From: Bacteroidales bacterium
Lineage (GTDB): Bacteria; Bacteroidota; Bacteroidia; Bacteroidales; F082
NCBI GenBank assembly: GCA_015488735.1
Contig: WFNG01000102.1
Coordinates: 1 to 43,843 of the forward strand
DNA: 43,843 nucleotides
Direction of reading: 5' to 3'
The position numbers and the translations under genes are program-made. Each line of letters opens with the position of its first letter. Position 1 is the stretch's first letter. The notes beneath the pieces were generated by a model. The model had not been told where the DNA came from. It was given only the letters and a program-made list of their open reading frames with translations, and made no database searches. Positions 33,083-41,314 of the stretch are shown here, one piece after another.

Positions 33083-33097
33083 CCCGAAAGCTATGGT

Positions 33098-33916
33098 ATG
33101 GAACTTTTTTACAGGAAATTTGGTAACGAGGGCGATCAGCCTCTCATTATTTTACACGGTTTGTTCGGATTATCTGACAATTGGGTAACTTTTGCCCGCC
33201 GGATAGCTATGGAAGGATTTGAAGTTTTTGTTCCCGATCAGCGCAACCACGGACAATCGCCTCACAGTGGAAACTTTAATTACCTTGCGCTCACCGACGA
33301 TTTATTTGAGTTTATCGATGAGCACGAAATAGAACAACCTGTTTTATTGGGACATTCTATGGGTGGCAAAGTGGCTATGCGGTTTACGTTGGAGAATGCA
33401 GAAATGGTTAAAAAACTGGAAGTTGTGGATATTAGCATGAAAGCATATCCACCACGTAACCAGCATAAGCAAATTATTAGTGCCATGCGGCAGATGAATC
33501 TGGAAAATGTGAAAAGTCGCCGGCAAGTGGAAGAACAACTTGAAGAATTCATTTCTGAACAGCGCATCCGGCAGTTTGTACTGAAAAATTTGCACAGAAC
33601 ATCTCAAAACAACTTTGAATGGCGGTTGAACATTGATGGTATCGAAACTAATCTGGATGATATGTTTGATGCCATAGAAATCGGTCAGATATTTGAGAAG
33701 CCTACATTGTTTATAAAAGGTGGTGCTTCCGATTATATTTTGCTTGAGGACTTCGAAGCCATTCGAAGAAATTTTCCCTTTGCGGAAATTATAACCATTG
33801 CTGGGGCTTCTCATTGGGTACACGTGGAGGCTCCCGAACGTTTCTATCAATTGACACATGGATTCCTTACGGGAAACCCGACGTGGTATAAGAATCTGAA
33901 AGAGAAAACACCATAA
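33098..33916 (+). CDS. Alpha/beta hydrolase, YbfF/ABHD11-like esterase
   Basis: This 272-residue alpha/beta hydrolase has an oxyanion motif HGLFG (20-24), DQRNHGQS (47-54), the nucleophile Ser87 in GHSMGG, and a C-terminal GASHWVHVEAPE with the catalytic His. The pattern matches the YbfF esterase family, which cleaves short acyl and acyl-CoA esters. It is not a fluoroacetate dehalogenase, which has Asp as nucleophile. The start is placed at 33098 because family members begin with a strand like MELFYRKFG and a -7 element lies between here and the upstream ATG. It is 12 bases from the dynamin-like gene and likely co-transcribed. Confidence 0.87.
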   Translation: MELFYRKFGNEGDQPLIILHGLFGLSDNWVTFARRIAMEGFEVFVPDQRNHGQSPHSGNFNYLALTDDLFEFIDEHEIEQPVLLGHSMGGKVAMRFTLENAEMVKKLEVVDISMKAYPPRNQHKQIISAMRQMNLENVKSRRQVEEQLEEFISEQRIRQFVLKNLHRTSQNNFEWRLNIDGIETNLDDMFDAIEIGQIFEKPTLFIKGGASDYILLEDFEAIRRNFPFAEIITIAGASHWVHVEAPERFYQLTHGFLTGNPTWYKNLKEKTP

Positions 33917-33928
33917 AATTAACGTGAT

Positions 33929-35596
33929 ATGCAGGATTTACTAACAACCATCCGCAACATAGCTGTAAAGCAGGATTTTCAGGGGATTCTAAAAGAAGCA
34001 AACGACCTGAAACAGTTTACCCAATCAAATCAATGGTTAGACGTGGTAATACTGGGACAGTTTAAAGCCGGCAAGAGTTCACTTATCAACAGCTTCCTGA
34101 AACGCGATGTGCTTCCTGTGGGCGTTTTGCCGGTAACGGCAATTATTACAAGGCTGGTTTATGCACCTCAGGTAAAAGCAGTTATCACCCGGCTGGATGG
34201 CTCAAAATTTGAAATCCCGCTTGATGAGCTGAGTGCTTATGTTACCGAAAAAGAAAATCCCGAAAACAAGAAAGAAGTTTATCTTGTGGATATTGAGCTT
34301 CCCGAACTGAAAGATTTTGAAAAATTACGATTGATTGACACACCCGGGCTTGGAAGTGCGTTTAAGCATAACACAACCGTTACCGAGAACTGGTTTAACC
34401 GCATTGGTGCTGCTTTTGTTGTGATAAGTGCAGCACAACCCCTTTCGGAAAACGACCAGGAAGTGATAAAAACAGCTGCCGAACAAAGTCCGGAAGTTTA
34501 CCTGGTGTTGAGTAAAACCGATTTGCTGAGCAAAGCTGAGGTGGACGAAGTTATGGACTTCCTAAAGGCCAAATCTCTTGAAGCTACAGGACGTGATTTT
34601 CGGGTCTTTCCCTATTCCATAAAAGATTCTGTGGGAAAATTCAGAACACAGATTCAAACAACAGTAATGGATCATTTGAGTCGTCATCTTGCCGAGACTC
34701 AGCAAAATATATTTAGCCATAAACTGACCCATCTTCGTTCGCTGACACAAAGTTATCTTGAAATCCGTCTTAACCTTGCCAGTAAAAAGGACAGTGAACG
34801 TCAGGCATTGAAAAACAAAATTCTGGATGAACAGCTTAAACTGAATTTTATTCAAAAAGAGTTGGGATACATTGCCCAGAGTTATGAAAACAGTACCCGC
34901 GATGAACTGGAAAAAGAGATTTTAGGAAACCATCTGGAGCCATTAAGGGGGTTGCTGATAAAAGAATTTCATTCCGAATATGATAAATGGAGTGGAAATC
35001 TGTATAAAATCTCCAGAAACTATGAGAAATGGCTCAAAGAAAATATGGCGAAAAGGCTCGATGATATTGAGAAGAAGGAACATGATTTTGCCAATAACCT
35101 GTTATCCAAAAGCCAGGAACATCTCAACAACTACACTACTCATTTTCGCGAAAGGCTGAATCATCGTATTTATGAAGTTTTGCATGTTCTGCTACCCGAA
35201 GAGGAGTTTCAGGTGGAAGTAGAACCGTTGGAGAAACCCGATATTATTACCTCCTGGGCATTTGAGAGCCATGTTGACCTGCTCTGGTTTTTAATCCCCA
35301 TGAAGCTTCTTAGAAATGTTTTTCGTAAATCTTTTGCCAGTCAGTTGCCTAATGAGGCAGAGAAAAATCTGCGCCGGCTTATTTCTATTCTGACTAAAAA
35401 TATCAATATGGCTATCGGGAAATCGCATGGCGAAGCATTGACGTATGTTACCAGTAAGCTGGAAAGTATTGAGAATTTGCTGGATGAACAGCATTCGGGC
35501 GAAGATGAAATCCGTACATACTTAAATCAACTGTTGGCTTATGCGCCAAATGCCGAAAAAGAAAAATCCGCTAAAACGTGGAAAAAGAAACCTTAA
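33929..35596 (+). CDS. Dynamin-family GTPase
   Basis: This 555-residue protein has a large-GTPase domain: P-loop GQFKAGKSS (43-51), a threonine switch region (LPVTAIITRL), DTPGLGS (~137) and SKTD for guanine specificity. A long helical region (residues ~240-450) includes coiled-coil stretches. The amphipathic hydrophobic segment VDLLWFLIPMKLLRNVF (~450) may be the membrane-binding paddle of bacterial dynamin-like proteins, which remodel or protect membranes. It follows the hydrolase gene and ends before the tRNA-Pro promoter. No second dynamin gene is next to it, although many bacterial systems have pairs. Confidence 0.87.
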   Translation: MQDLLTTIRNIAVKQDFQGILKEANDLKQFTQSNQWLDVVILGQFKAGKSSLINSFLKRDVLPVGVLPVTAIITRLVYAPQVKAVITRLDGSKFEIPLDELSAYVTEKENPENKKEVYLVDIELPELKDFEKLRLIDTPGLGSAFKHNTTVTENWFNRIGAAFVVISAAQPLSENDQEVIKTAAEQSPEVYLVLSKTDLLSKAEVDEVMDFLKAKSLEATGRDFRVFPYSIKDSVGKFRTQIQTTVMDHLSRHLAETQQNIFSHKLTHLRSLTQSYLEIRLNLASKKDSERQALKNKILDEQLKLNFIQKELGYIAQSYENSTRDELEKEILGNHLEPLRGLLIKEFHSEYDKWSGNLYKISRNYEKWLKENMAKRLDDIEKKEHDFANNLLSKSQEHLNNYTTHFRERLNHRIYEVLHVLLPEEEFQVEVEPLEKPDIITSWAFESHVDLLWFLIPMKLLRNVFRKSFASQLPNEAEKNLRRLISILTKNINMAIGKSHGEALTYVTSKLESIENLLDEQHSGEDEIRTYLNQLLAYAPNAEKEKSAKTWKKKP

Positions 35597-35602
35597 ATCT
35601 TC

Positions 35603-35631
35603 TTGACAAAGCCAAAAAATTATTACTTTTG
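35603..35631 (+). promoter_or_regulatory. Promoter of tRNA-Pro
   Basis: TTGACA (35603-35608) and TACTTTTG (35624-35631) give a strong Bacteroidetes-type promoter, 67 bases before the tRNA. Confidence 0.6.
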
Positions 35632-35698
35632 CAGCCTCAAAACATGAGAGAATACGTTCTTTTAAGATATTGTTTGCTTGAGTTTCAAGTGGACAAAA

Positions 35699-35772
35699 CG
35701 GGGTGTGGTGCAGTTGGCTAGCATGCTTGCATGGGGTGCAAGTGGTCGCAGGTTCGAGTCCTGCCACTCCGA
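35699..35772 (+). tRNA. tRNA-Pro (anticodon GGG)
   Basis: A full cloverleaf can be drawn. The acceptor CGGGGTG pairs with CACTCCG (one G-T pair), the D stem GTGC with GCAT, and the anticodon stem CTTGC with GCAAG around ATGGGGT (anticodon GGG, positions 35733-35735). The T stem GCAGG pairs with CCTGC around TTCGAGT. The discriminator is A and CCA is not encoded. Its 3' end borders the element remnant, the usual integration point. Confidence 0.93.
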
Positions 35773-35778
35773 CAACCT

Positions 35779-35820
35779 AAAGGGATAACTTGTTATGTTA
35801 CAGATTATCCCTTTTTCTTT
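35779..35820 (+). terminator. Terminator after tRNA-Pro
   Basis: AAAGGGATAA (35779-35788) and TTATCCCTTT (35805-35814) form a 10-bp stem with a 16-base loop, followed by a T-rich run (TTCTTTT). Confidence 0.75.
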
Positions 35821-35968
35821 TGGGTGTTGTTGCAACCACGTTTGCAACCACCATCCGGTTTATTCATTATGTTTGAGTGCTATTAGTCTTTATAAATTGC
35901 AGGAGATTGCATTCTGTTTTTTTGCCTCGGTAAGGTCGAAGCTTAGACTTACATTTAATCATTATTTG

Positions 35969-37261
35969 CTACTTCCCTTGCAATATCAGCACCTCTAACT
36001 GAGTATATTCCCGGTTTTGAAGTTTTCCATTAATTTTAATGTTATGTAAGGTGTTTAATAAACAAGCCTTACAATATCCATTGGCTTGTTCATGTTTTTC
36101 CCAATTACCGCAATATCCATAGCTTGTTACCCCAACAAGCTCAATCTTATCTCCATGAATAGAAGTAAAACAACGGTCTTTAACAAGCAGTTCTTTTCCT
36201 TCAAATATGGGTGGGTTTTCAATCATACTATCAATTAAGGCTACTGGTGAAGGTGTACTATAAGGAATATCGTTGTCGGAAACCGGTTCTGGTGGATTAC
36301 TTTTTGTGGGTAATACAAGTTCGGGTATTTCTTCTGGTTGTAGTTGCTGAGGCTCTGTAGAGGTTGTATTCTGTACAATCATATCCGCAATATCAAAACC
36401 AGTCTCTTTTTGCTCAGCAGTCACAGCCTTTTCCAGATAATCTGAAATATCAAAACCATATTTAAGAGCTTTCTCTTCCCACTTCCGGTACATACGCCTA
36501 TCTTTTGAACTATCAGGCAATAAAATGACTTTTCTTCCCCTCAATACTTTTACCTTTTCATCGTTTATGCCTTCTGCACCCCCAGAGGCTAACCAAATTA
36601 TATCTTTATCTTTATATACAGCACTTGCAATAATGGCTGTTTTTTCACTTTCAACTATGCATACAATTCTGTCCGGGGCTTCTTTTAAAATATGCTCCCC
36701 AAAAAAGCACTGCTTCAGGTTGAAATCTTGAAGCTCTAATACCGAATGTACCCAGTTGTTATGCTTCTTTACACGGTGCCCTGTATTATCATACTTAATA
36801 ATTTTCCCGGTTCTTATCTTCCCATTAATATCTACTTGATAAAATATAGTAGAACCACCATATCGTTTGGATGTTCCGATATTGTAGCAGTTAATCAGCT
36901 CATTGGTTTTGTCGGCACCAAACAATTTAATAAGATATTGAACAAACTCATTAATTTCATAATCACTTAACGTTTCATCAAGGATTTCTTCCTCAATGTA
37001 GCTCACCGGTAACGGTTTCGGGGGAGGTTTTGAAATATATTCTCCTTTTGGTTTTATACCATTATCCATAAAATATTGTTTTGGTGTATAATGGTACCCA
37101 CACTTATCAATCCTATTGCATTTGCCTACATTGTCTGCTAATATTTCCCCGGTTTGCTTGTCAATATATAGGCTGAACTCATGGGGCTTACCGCATCCCG
37201 GGCAATTAAAACGTGAATCTCTACCGGTATAAGGCTGTAATATGTATCTGTAATCTTTCAT
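35969..37261 (-). CDS. DUF6371/Toprim primase-like protein
   Basis: The 430-residue protein has an N-terminal zinc-finger region (CPGCGKPHEF; CNRIDKCGYHY) like bacterial primases, then a Toprim-like core with VCIVESEKTAIIAS (metal-binding Glu) and VILLPDSSKDRR (acidic partner). The C-terminal ~120 residues are Pro/Glu-rich, with a cluster of cysteines (YCGNWEKHEQANGYCKACLL) that may bind zinc. Proteins of this kind occur in Bacteroidetes integrative elements and plasmids, where they are thought to help replicate the excised circle. It is the last gene of the element's minus-strand set. Confidence 0.78.
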   Translation of the reverse strand: MKDYRYILQPYTGRDSRFNCPGCGKPHEFSLYIDKQTGEILADNVGKCNRIDKCGYHYTPKQYFMDNGIKPKGEYISKPPPKPLPVSYIEEEILDETLSDYEINEFVQYLIKLFGADKTNELINCYNIGTSKRYGGSTIFYQVDINGKIRTGKIIKYDNTGHRVKKHNNWVHSVLELQDFNLKQCFFGEHILKEAPDRIVCIVESEKTAIIASAVYKDKDIIWLASGGAEGINDEKVKVLRGRKVILLPDSSKDRRMYRKWEEKALKYGFDISDYLEKAVTAEQKETGFDIADMIVQNTTSTEPQQLQPEEIPELVLPTKSNPPEPVSDNDIPYSTPSPVALIDSMIENPPIFEGKELLVKDRCFTSIHGDKIELVGVTSYGYCGNWEKHEQANGYCKACLLNTLHNIKINGKLQNREYTQLEVLILQGK

Positions 37262-37354
37262 GTTAAATTTAATTTAAAGGAAACCATGGAAACACACATA
37301 AATAACTAATAACTAATATGTTAGCATGGCTTTCTGTGGTTTCCGTGAATATTT

Positions 37355-38686
37355 TTATTTATTAAACCATTTGGAGAGGGTTCCTCTGCCAATTTTTAGA
37401 ATCTTTTCAATATCCCTTAATGAACTCCCAGCTTGTTTTAGCTCAAATGCCATCCTTTTTTTATCAGGGTTACCATGGAGATACTCATAAACCGTTTTGG
37501 CATGTTTCTCAAGCCTGTCAACAATCTTTAAAGCATTATCAAAGTCCTGATCAATACATTTAATAGAATTGTTTAACGTGCCGTTTCCGTACGCTCTCAA
37601 GGCCGTTAATATCATCATGATTCTATAAGCTATCATTCCAAGCCTGTTAGCTGTTCCTGCCATGGTTAAATCAACTTCGTCAATCAGTTTAGCTTTTTTT
37701 TCATCAAACAGTTTGACAAAATGCTCTTTCTGTTCATCGGTTAGGTTAAACCAAATAGGGGTTTCCAATGCCTCCAGTTTGTCAAATAGTGCTTTAAAAT
37801 TTTCCCCTGCATTGTTAAAATGTGTGTTATAACGGTCTTTCTTGCTATCAAACACGTTGTTGAAACGGTTGTCTTGTTTCAAAGAATAATACAGGAACCG
37901 GCTATATAATCCGTTCTCAACAGATGGGATTAATTTTTTAAGCTGGTCATACGTACTGGAAAGCACTACGGAAAGTTCAGGGCGTTCTATGGTCACTTGC
38001 TCATTGTTCAAACGTCTAAAGAAGTCTAAATGCTCGTGGTGAAACGCTTTTCTTAAAGTGTCTGAGAAATTACCGTAATCCTGGCTGAGAGCACTGGCCA
38101 ACGTATCCCCTTCACTTTCAAAGATAGTTCCCCTTTCATTATTTTCCTCAAGTAATTGATAAACTCCACTTTTGGAATTGTTGGCAGGGATGTAAAACAT
38201 TAAATTTGGTGGTGGTACCGGCTTAGTAGGCGGCACGACATCGCTATTTTTACTTTTGTTATACTCCTTGAGTTCCTTTTTGTAAAGGGTTAAGTCTTTT
38301 TGATACTCTTTTTTCAGCCTGTTAGCCTCATCTTTCTTGGCCTGGTGAATTTTGTCCCCCAATGCTCTGGCGTAATCTAAACTGCCTTTTCCGCCTCCAT
38401 ATCCTGCCAGCACATAAACAAACAGGTTTGCGCTAATCCATTTTCCTGAGTATAGTCCTTTGATATTGGGCAATAGTCCGCTTACAACTCCCAGGGCTCC
38501 AATTAGGAAAACCTCTTTCTCAGTTTCCTCTATCAGCACATTACAAGATTCTTTTAGCATTTCTGGCAGGTCACTGATGATAGTGTCAATAGAAAAACTA
38601 CTCAGGTGTTTTCCAAAATCCCTTATGAAATCTTCATTCATAGCTGACCTCCTTCCCAGATTAATACCTTGGTGGAGGTTGTCCAT
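37355..38686 (-). CDS. DUF3987-family element replication protein
   Basis: The 443-residue protein has a DUF3987-type core: a P-loop-like AGYGGGKGS (~94-102), a charged helical insert (HQAKKDEANRLKKEYQKDL), IFESEGDTLASALSQDYG and VVLSSTYDQLKKLI. The C-terminus carries a small helix-turn-helix (AGSSLRDIEKILKIGRGTLSKWF). The family is found in Bacteroidetes and other mobile elements next to primase-like genes and is thought to act in DNA replication. An internal ATG (residue 16) is an alternative start. It is 93 bases upstream of the primase-like gene. Confidence 0.78.
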   Translation of the reverse strand: MDNLHQGINLGRRSAMNEDFIRDFGKHLSSFSIDTIISDLPEMLKESCNVLIEETEKEVFLIGALGVVSGLLPNIKGLYSGKWISANLFVYVLAGYGGGKGSLDYARALGDKIHQAKKDEANRLKKEYQKDLTLYKKELKEYNKSKNSDVVPPTKPVPPPNLMFYIPANNSKSGVYQLLEENNERGTIFESEGDTLASALSQDYGNFSDTLRKAFHHEHLDFFRRLNNEQVTIERPELSVVLSSTYDQLKKLIPSVENGLYSRFLYYSLKQDNRFNNVFDSKKDRYNTHFNNAGENFKALFDKLEALETPIWFNLTDEQKEHFVKLFDEKKAKLIDEVDLTMAGTANRLGMIAYRIMMILTALRAYGNGTLNNSIKCIDQDFDNALKIVDRLEKHAKTVYEYLHGNPDKKRMAFELKQAGSSLRDIEKILKIGRGTLSKWFNK

Positions 38687-38748
38687 TTGTACACAAGCAG
38701 ATAACGAACAATCCGTTTTCTTTTTGTATCTTTACAATTGCTTTTAAT

Positions 38749-38788
38749 GCCGGCAGGTCTCTCCCCAGAAACTTGCCGGCTCTTTTTT
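38749..38788 (+). terminator. Strong hairpin with T run on the gene-free strand
   Basis: GCCGGCAGGT (38749-38758) and ACTTGCCGGC (38771-38780) pair (one G-T), followed by TCTTTTTT on the plus strand. No plus-strand gene ends here. A TATCTTTA (38727-38734), near the -7 consensus, lies just upstream, so a very short RNA could be made. It may also be a control hairpin between the HTH gene and the DUF3987 gene. Confidence 0.55.
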
Positions 38789-38798
38789 ATAGAATCCA

Positions 38799-39110
38799 TT
38801 ATTTATTATTTATTAGTTCATTTTCAATGTCTGATTTGCGATAGCGAACTTTTCCACCAATCTTTATAGGGATAAGTATTCCCCTCTTTTGCCAACGCCA
38901 CAGTGTCGATTGATTTACTCCAAAGATTTCAGCAACCTCTTTACGCGTTAATAATTTATTAGGCTTGTTTCCTTGCTCCATACTTGCTTTAAGCTCTTGC
39001 GAGTTGCTTTTTACTAATTTATTAGCAAAATTTAGGAGATCGGCTCCATTGACATTTACAGTAATGTCCTTAGCGATGGATGGGTCTTGTATTAGGGCTT
39101 CAATATCCAC
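38799..39110 (-). CDS. Excisionase-like helix-turn-helix protein (1)
   Basis: The 103-residue protein has a C-terminal MerR/Xis-like winged helix: LLTRKEVAEIFGVNQSTLWRWQKRG, then IPIKIGGKVRYRKSDIE. This fold binds DNA next to attachment sites in many Bacteroidetes elements. The start is GTG (MDIEALIQDP); an internal ATG at residue 45 would remove the poorly conserved N-terminal part. It is two bases after the other HTH gene, so the two are one unit. It may be an excision factor or a repressor of the element. Confidence 0.8.
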   Translation of the reverse strand: MDIEALIQDPSIAKDITVNVNGADLLNFANKLVKSNSQELKASMEQGNKPNKLLTRKEVAEIFGVNQSTLWRWQKRGILIPIKIGGKVRYRKSDIENELINNK

Positions 39111-39112
39111 GT

Positions 39113-39394
39113 TTATACGGTTTTATGGTTAATAGAATGTTCTTCTAAAAAGGAATCAAGCCAGGAGGCTTTGACATAGATTTTCTGTCCTACCTGTGAA
39201 AATTTGATTAGCCGTTTATCCCGGTAGGTCTGCCAGGTCTTTTGGCTGATCCCTAAGATTTTTTGAACCTGTTTTGAGGATAGCCAGATGTCTTCAATAT
39301 TTTGAACTCTGGTTTTCCCAATTTCTTCCCTAATTTGCTTTAGGTTTTCTTCAATTTTGCTAAAAGCATCTGTTTTGATAGTTATAACATTCAT
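39113..39394 (-). CDS. Excisionase-like helix-turn-helix protein (2)
   Basis: The 93-residue protein has an N-terminal helix (FSKIEENLKQIREEIG) and a helix-turn-helix of the same DUF/Xis class: IWLSSKQVQKILGISQKTWQTYRDKR, with a wing FSQVGQKIYVKASWLDSFL. It is the first gene of the pair, with AT-rich DNA upstream. In Bacteroidetes conjugative elements two such small proteins often work together in excision control. Here no integrase is present, so the present role is unclear. Confidence 0.8.
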   Translation of the reverse strand: MNVITIKTDAFSKIEENLKQIREEIGKTRVQNIEDIWLSSKQVQKILGISQKTWQTYRDKRLIKFSQVGQKIYVKASWLDSFLEEHSINHKTV

Positions 39395-39593
39395 ATATTG
39401 AGTTTTATTTGATTAATAATGCTGCAAAGCTCAGACAAGTGTAAATGAGGGTATAACCGAAAGTTTAATCAAAAAAAATAGGAATCTTATTCAATTAACC
39501 CGTAATAAGCTAATAGTGAACACTCTATAAATAAAAAGGGATTGTTCTTAATAATTTATATAGTGTTGACTTATAGTTGTTTATTTTTTTAAT

Positions 39594-39626
39594 AAAAAAA
39601 CCCCACAGGTAAAATTTCCTATGGGG
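39594..39626 (-). terminator. Terminator for the unknown gene at 39662
   Basis: On the minus strand CCCCATAGG, an eight-base loop and CCTGTGGGG form a 9-bp stem (one U-G pair), followed by seven Ts. It ends the transcript of the gene at 39662-40516. Confidence 0.8.
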
Positions 39627-39661
39627 CATCATTAAAAAGGGGGGGGATGAAGAAGTTGTTC

Positions 39662-40516
39662 TTAAATCAATCTTCGGTTAAAGTATATTAAAAAATGGGG
39701 AGGAAACAAATCATCTATCATCTTTGATTCTTTAGAAATAATTGTGTCCAGATTTTGGCTATTAACCTTTTTGCTATAATAGTCTTCTAAGTTATTATAT
39801 CGTCCATCATCTTTGAACTCTTCTAAATGTCCAATGCGATTTAATATTTCGCCAGTGAGAATGTTGTAGGGTACTCGTCTTTTTCCAGCAGCTTTAACTT
39901 CTGTCATGAAATATTTTTTTAGCGAGGTCACAAAGAATCTCATAACAGATTCTGTATAATCAATTCTATTTCCAGACCTTTTTTTTAAAAAATCGTCCAG
40001 GCTACCATTTTTTTTCATTGCTAAGAGATTATTTTGTAAATACTGCATGCCTGTGTCTTGGATAATGCTCTTTTTAAGAATTAAATGTATCAGCTTTAAT
40101 GCATATTCTGATTTTATTTTAATGGGTTTGTGAGGAGCATTTACTTCATCTTTATTTTCTAGCACAAAGGAAATTCTTTGCATGGAATCAGACTTCTCCA
40201 TCATTTGAAAAAAAGGCCATAGCTCTTTTTCGGATTCTTCTACTTTCGTGCCTTCCAGATTAAAACTTGGATTTTTATCTTTAACTCGTTGAATAAATTT
40301 TAAATAATTGTAAAGGAAAGCTACATCATCCAGGTTTACCTTGAGTTTTCTTGACGAAAACATTGTATGTAGGAAATAGTAATCTGAAGAATCAATCTTT
40401 CCCCAAGAAGCATTTATTCTTGTTTTGGTATCATTATCAACCAAAGGTAGAAAATAAAAGTATTTATAAACCCTTCTCATATCCGGACTAATTGAAAGCC
40501 TGGTGTTTTGTTCCAT
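39662..40516 (-). CDS. Hypothetical protein of the element
   Basis: The 284-residue protein starts at the ATG for MEQNTRLSISPDM; a TTG 11 codons upstream would extend it. It is helical, basic and Lys/Asn-rich, without membrane segments or cysteine motifs. Residues such as YKYFYFLPLVDNDTKTRI near the start and RIGHLEEFKDDGRYNNLEDYY near the end match no family I know. It is AT-rich and has its own terminator. It lies at the outer side of the element, where cargo or regulatory genes are common. I do not assign a function. Confidence 0.7.
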   Translation of the reverse strand: MEQNTRLSISPDMRRVYKYFYFLPLVDNDTKTRINASWGKIDSSDYYFLHTMFSSRKLKVNLDDVAFLYNYLKFIQRVKDKNPSFNLEGTKVEESEKELWPFFQMMEKSDSMQRISFVLENKDEVNAPHKPIKIKSEYALKLIHLILKKSIIQDTGMQYLQNNLLAMKKNGSLDDFLKKRSGNRIDYTESVMRFFVTSLKKYFMTEVKAAGKRRVPYNILTGEILNRIGHLEEFKDDGRYNNLEDYYSKKVNSQNLDTIISKESKMIDDLFPPHFLIYFNRRLI

Positions 40517-41314
40517 TGTATTTATTTTTAATAAAATTTTCTTCTTCAATATTACAGTTACAAACGCAGTAGTTTGATGAGGTAAAGTTACTGTCCTATG
40601 AAGGCAAAAAAATTAAACGTTATTAACAAAAAATGCCTGGACACCACTGACATCTTGTTAGAGAGACCTTTTACTGGTGAATAACGTTTTTTTGTCAGGA
40701 TAGACAGTCGGAAACTTTCTCAGGCAAAAAACCATTGGAAAAACGCATAAATATCCCCGAAAAAAGCATATAAAAACAGCCTAACCTTTTTTGAGAGTGT
40801 TTCCCCTGTTTATACTGAATTCCTACGTGCTAAAACTGCGCTGTTTTGGGAAATGGAAGTAAACAATAAAAAACAATTCCGGTATTTTTAACAGTTGAAT
40901 ATTAACTGTTTCCTTCCAGGGCAACAATACGTATGTTCCATTTTGTACGCTGGTATGAAGCCAGATAACAGGTTGTTTAAATGGATATGGGTTACTCTAA
41001 AAGCACAGCTAAAGGCTTGGATGTCAGTTTACTGCTATTATTCATACCATTTCATTTCTAAAGCGAGGGGTGGGTTCGCAGATTTGGGTTTGCCCTTTTG
41101 TTTTATGCCCCCGTCATCCCCTATATTGACTACCTTTCCGCATTCACACACCCTATTTGAAAATTTTCTTGGGGTTTTTCCATAAAAATACCCGGTGGCC
41201 GGTTATCCCTGCTGAGATTATCAGGCTTTTTTTCTACATTTACAGGATAATTTATGAAACCTGATTACTTCCCAAAAAGGGTAAAATTGAAAACGAACAG
41301 CAAGCATTGACTTT
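40517..41314. other. Gene-free region with one structured segment
   Basis: About 800 bases without a credible gene; an ORF at 40895-41185 starts with TTG and has low-complexity, non-protein-like composition. The notable part is 40616-40694: AACGTTATT pairs with AATAACGTT, inside which CACCA can pair with TGGTG, then seven Ts follow. The stretch near 41193-41230 has a weak hairpin and T run just before hsdM. No integrase fragment or tRNA repeat was found. Confidence 0.5.

Larger units (their letters stand above)
35821..40516. mobile_element. Remnant of a tRNA-linked integrated element
   Basis: Directly downstream of tRNA-Pro is a block of minus-strand genes typical of Bacteroidetes integrative elements: primase-like DUF6371, DUF3987 and two excisionase-like HTH proteins. 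No integrase, relaxase or Mob protein is visible, and no copy of the tRNA 3' end was found downstream to mark the far junction. The far boundary is therefore a guess; the restriction-modification genes may also belong to it. The bases TTGCAACCAC occur twice in tandem at about 35829-35850. Confidence 0.5.

Noticed and set aside
33020-33097. Upstream ATG for the alpha/beta hydrolase
   Set aside because: It lies before the -7 element and adds residues not expected for the family; the start at 33098 fits both.
33098-33916. Fluoroacetate dehalogenase, suggested by the upstream fluoride riboswitch
   Set aside because: The nucleophile motif is GHSMGG with Ser, not the Asp of haloacetate dehalogenases.
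35522-35847. Minus-strand ORFs reading MAGLEPATT... and ...SNLRPLAPHAS...
   Set aside because: These are antisense translations of the tRNA-Pro gene, a well-known false protein in databases.
40895-41185. 96-residue plus-strand ORF
   Set aside because: TTG start, many aromatic and cysteine residues in no pattern, no ribosome site and no family likeness.
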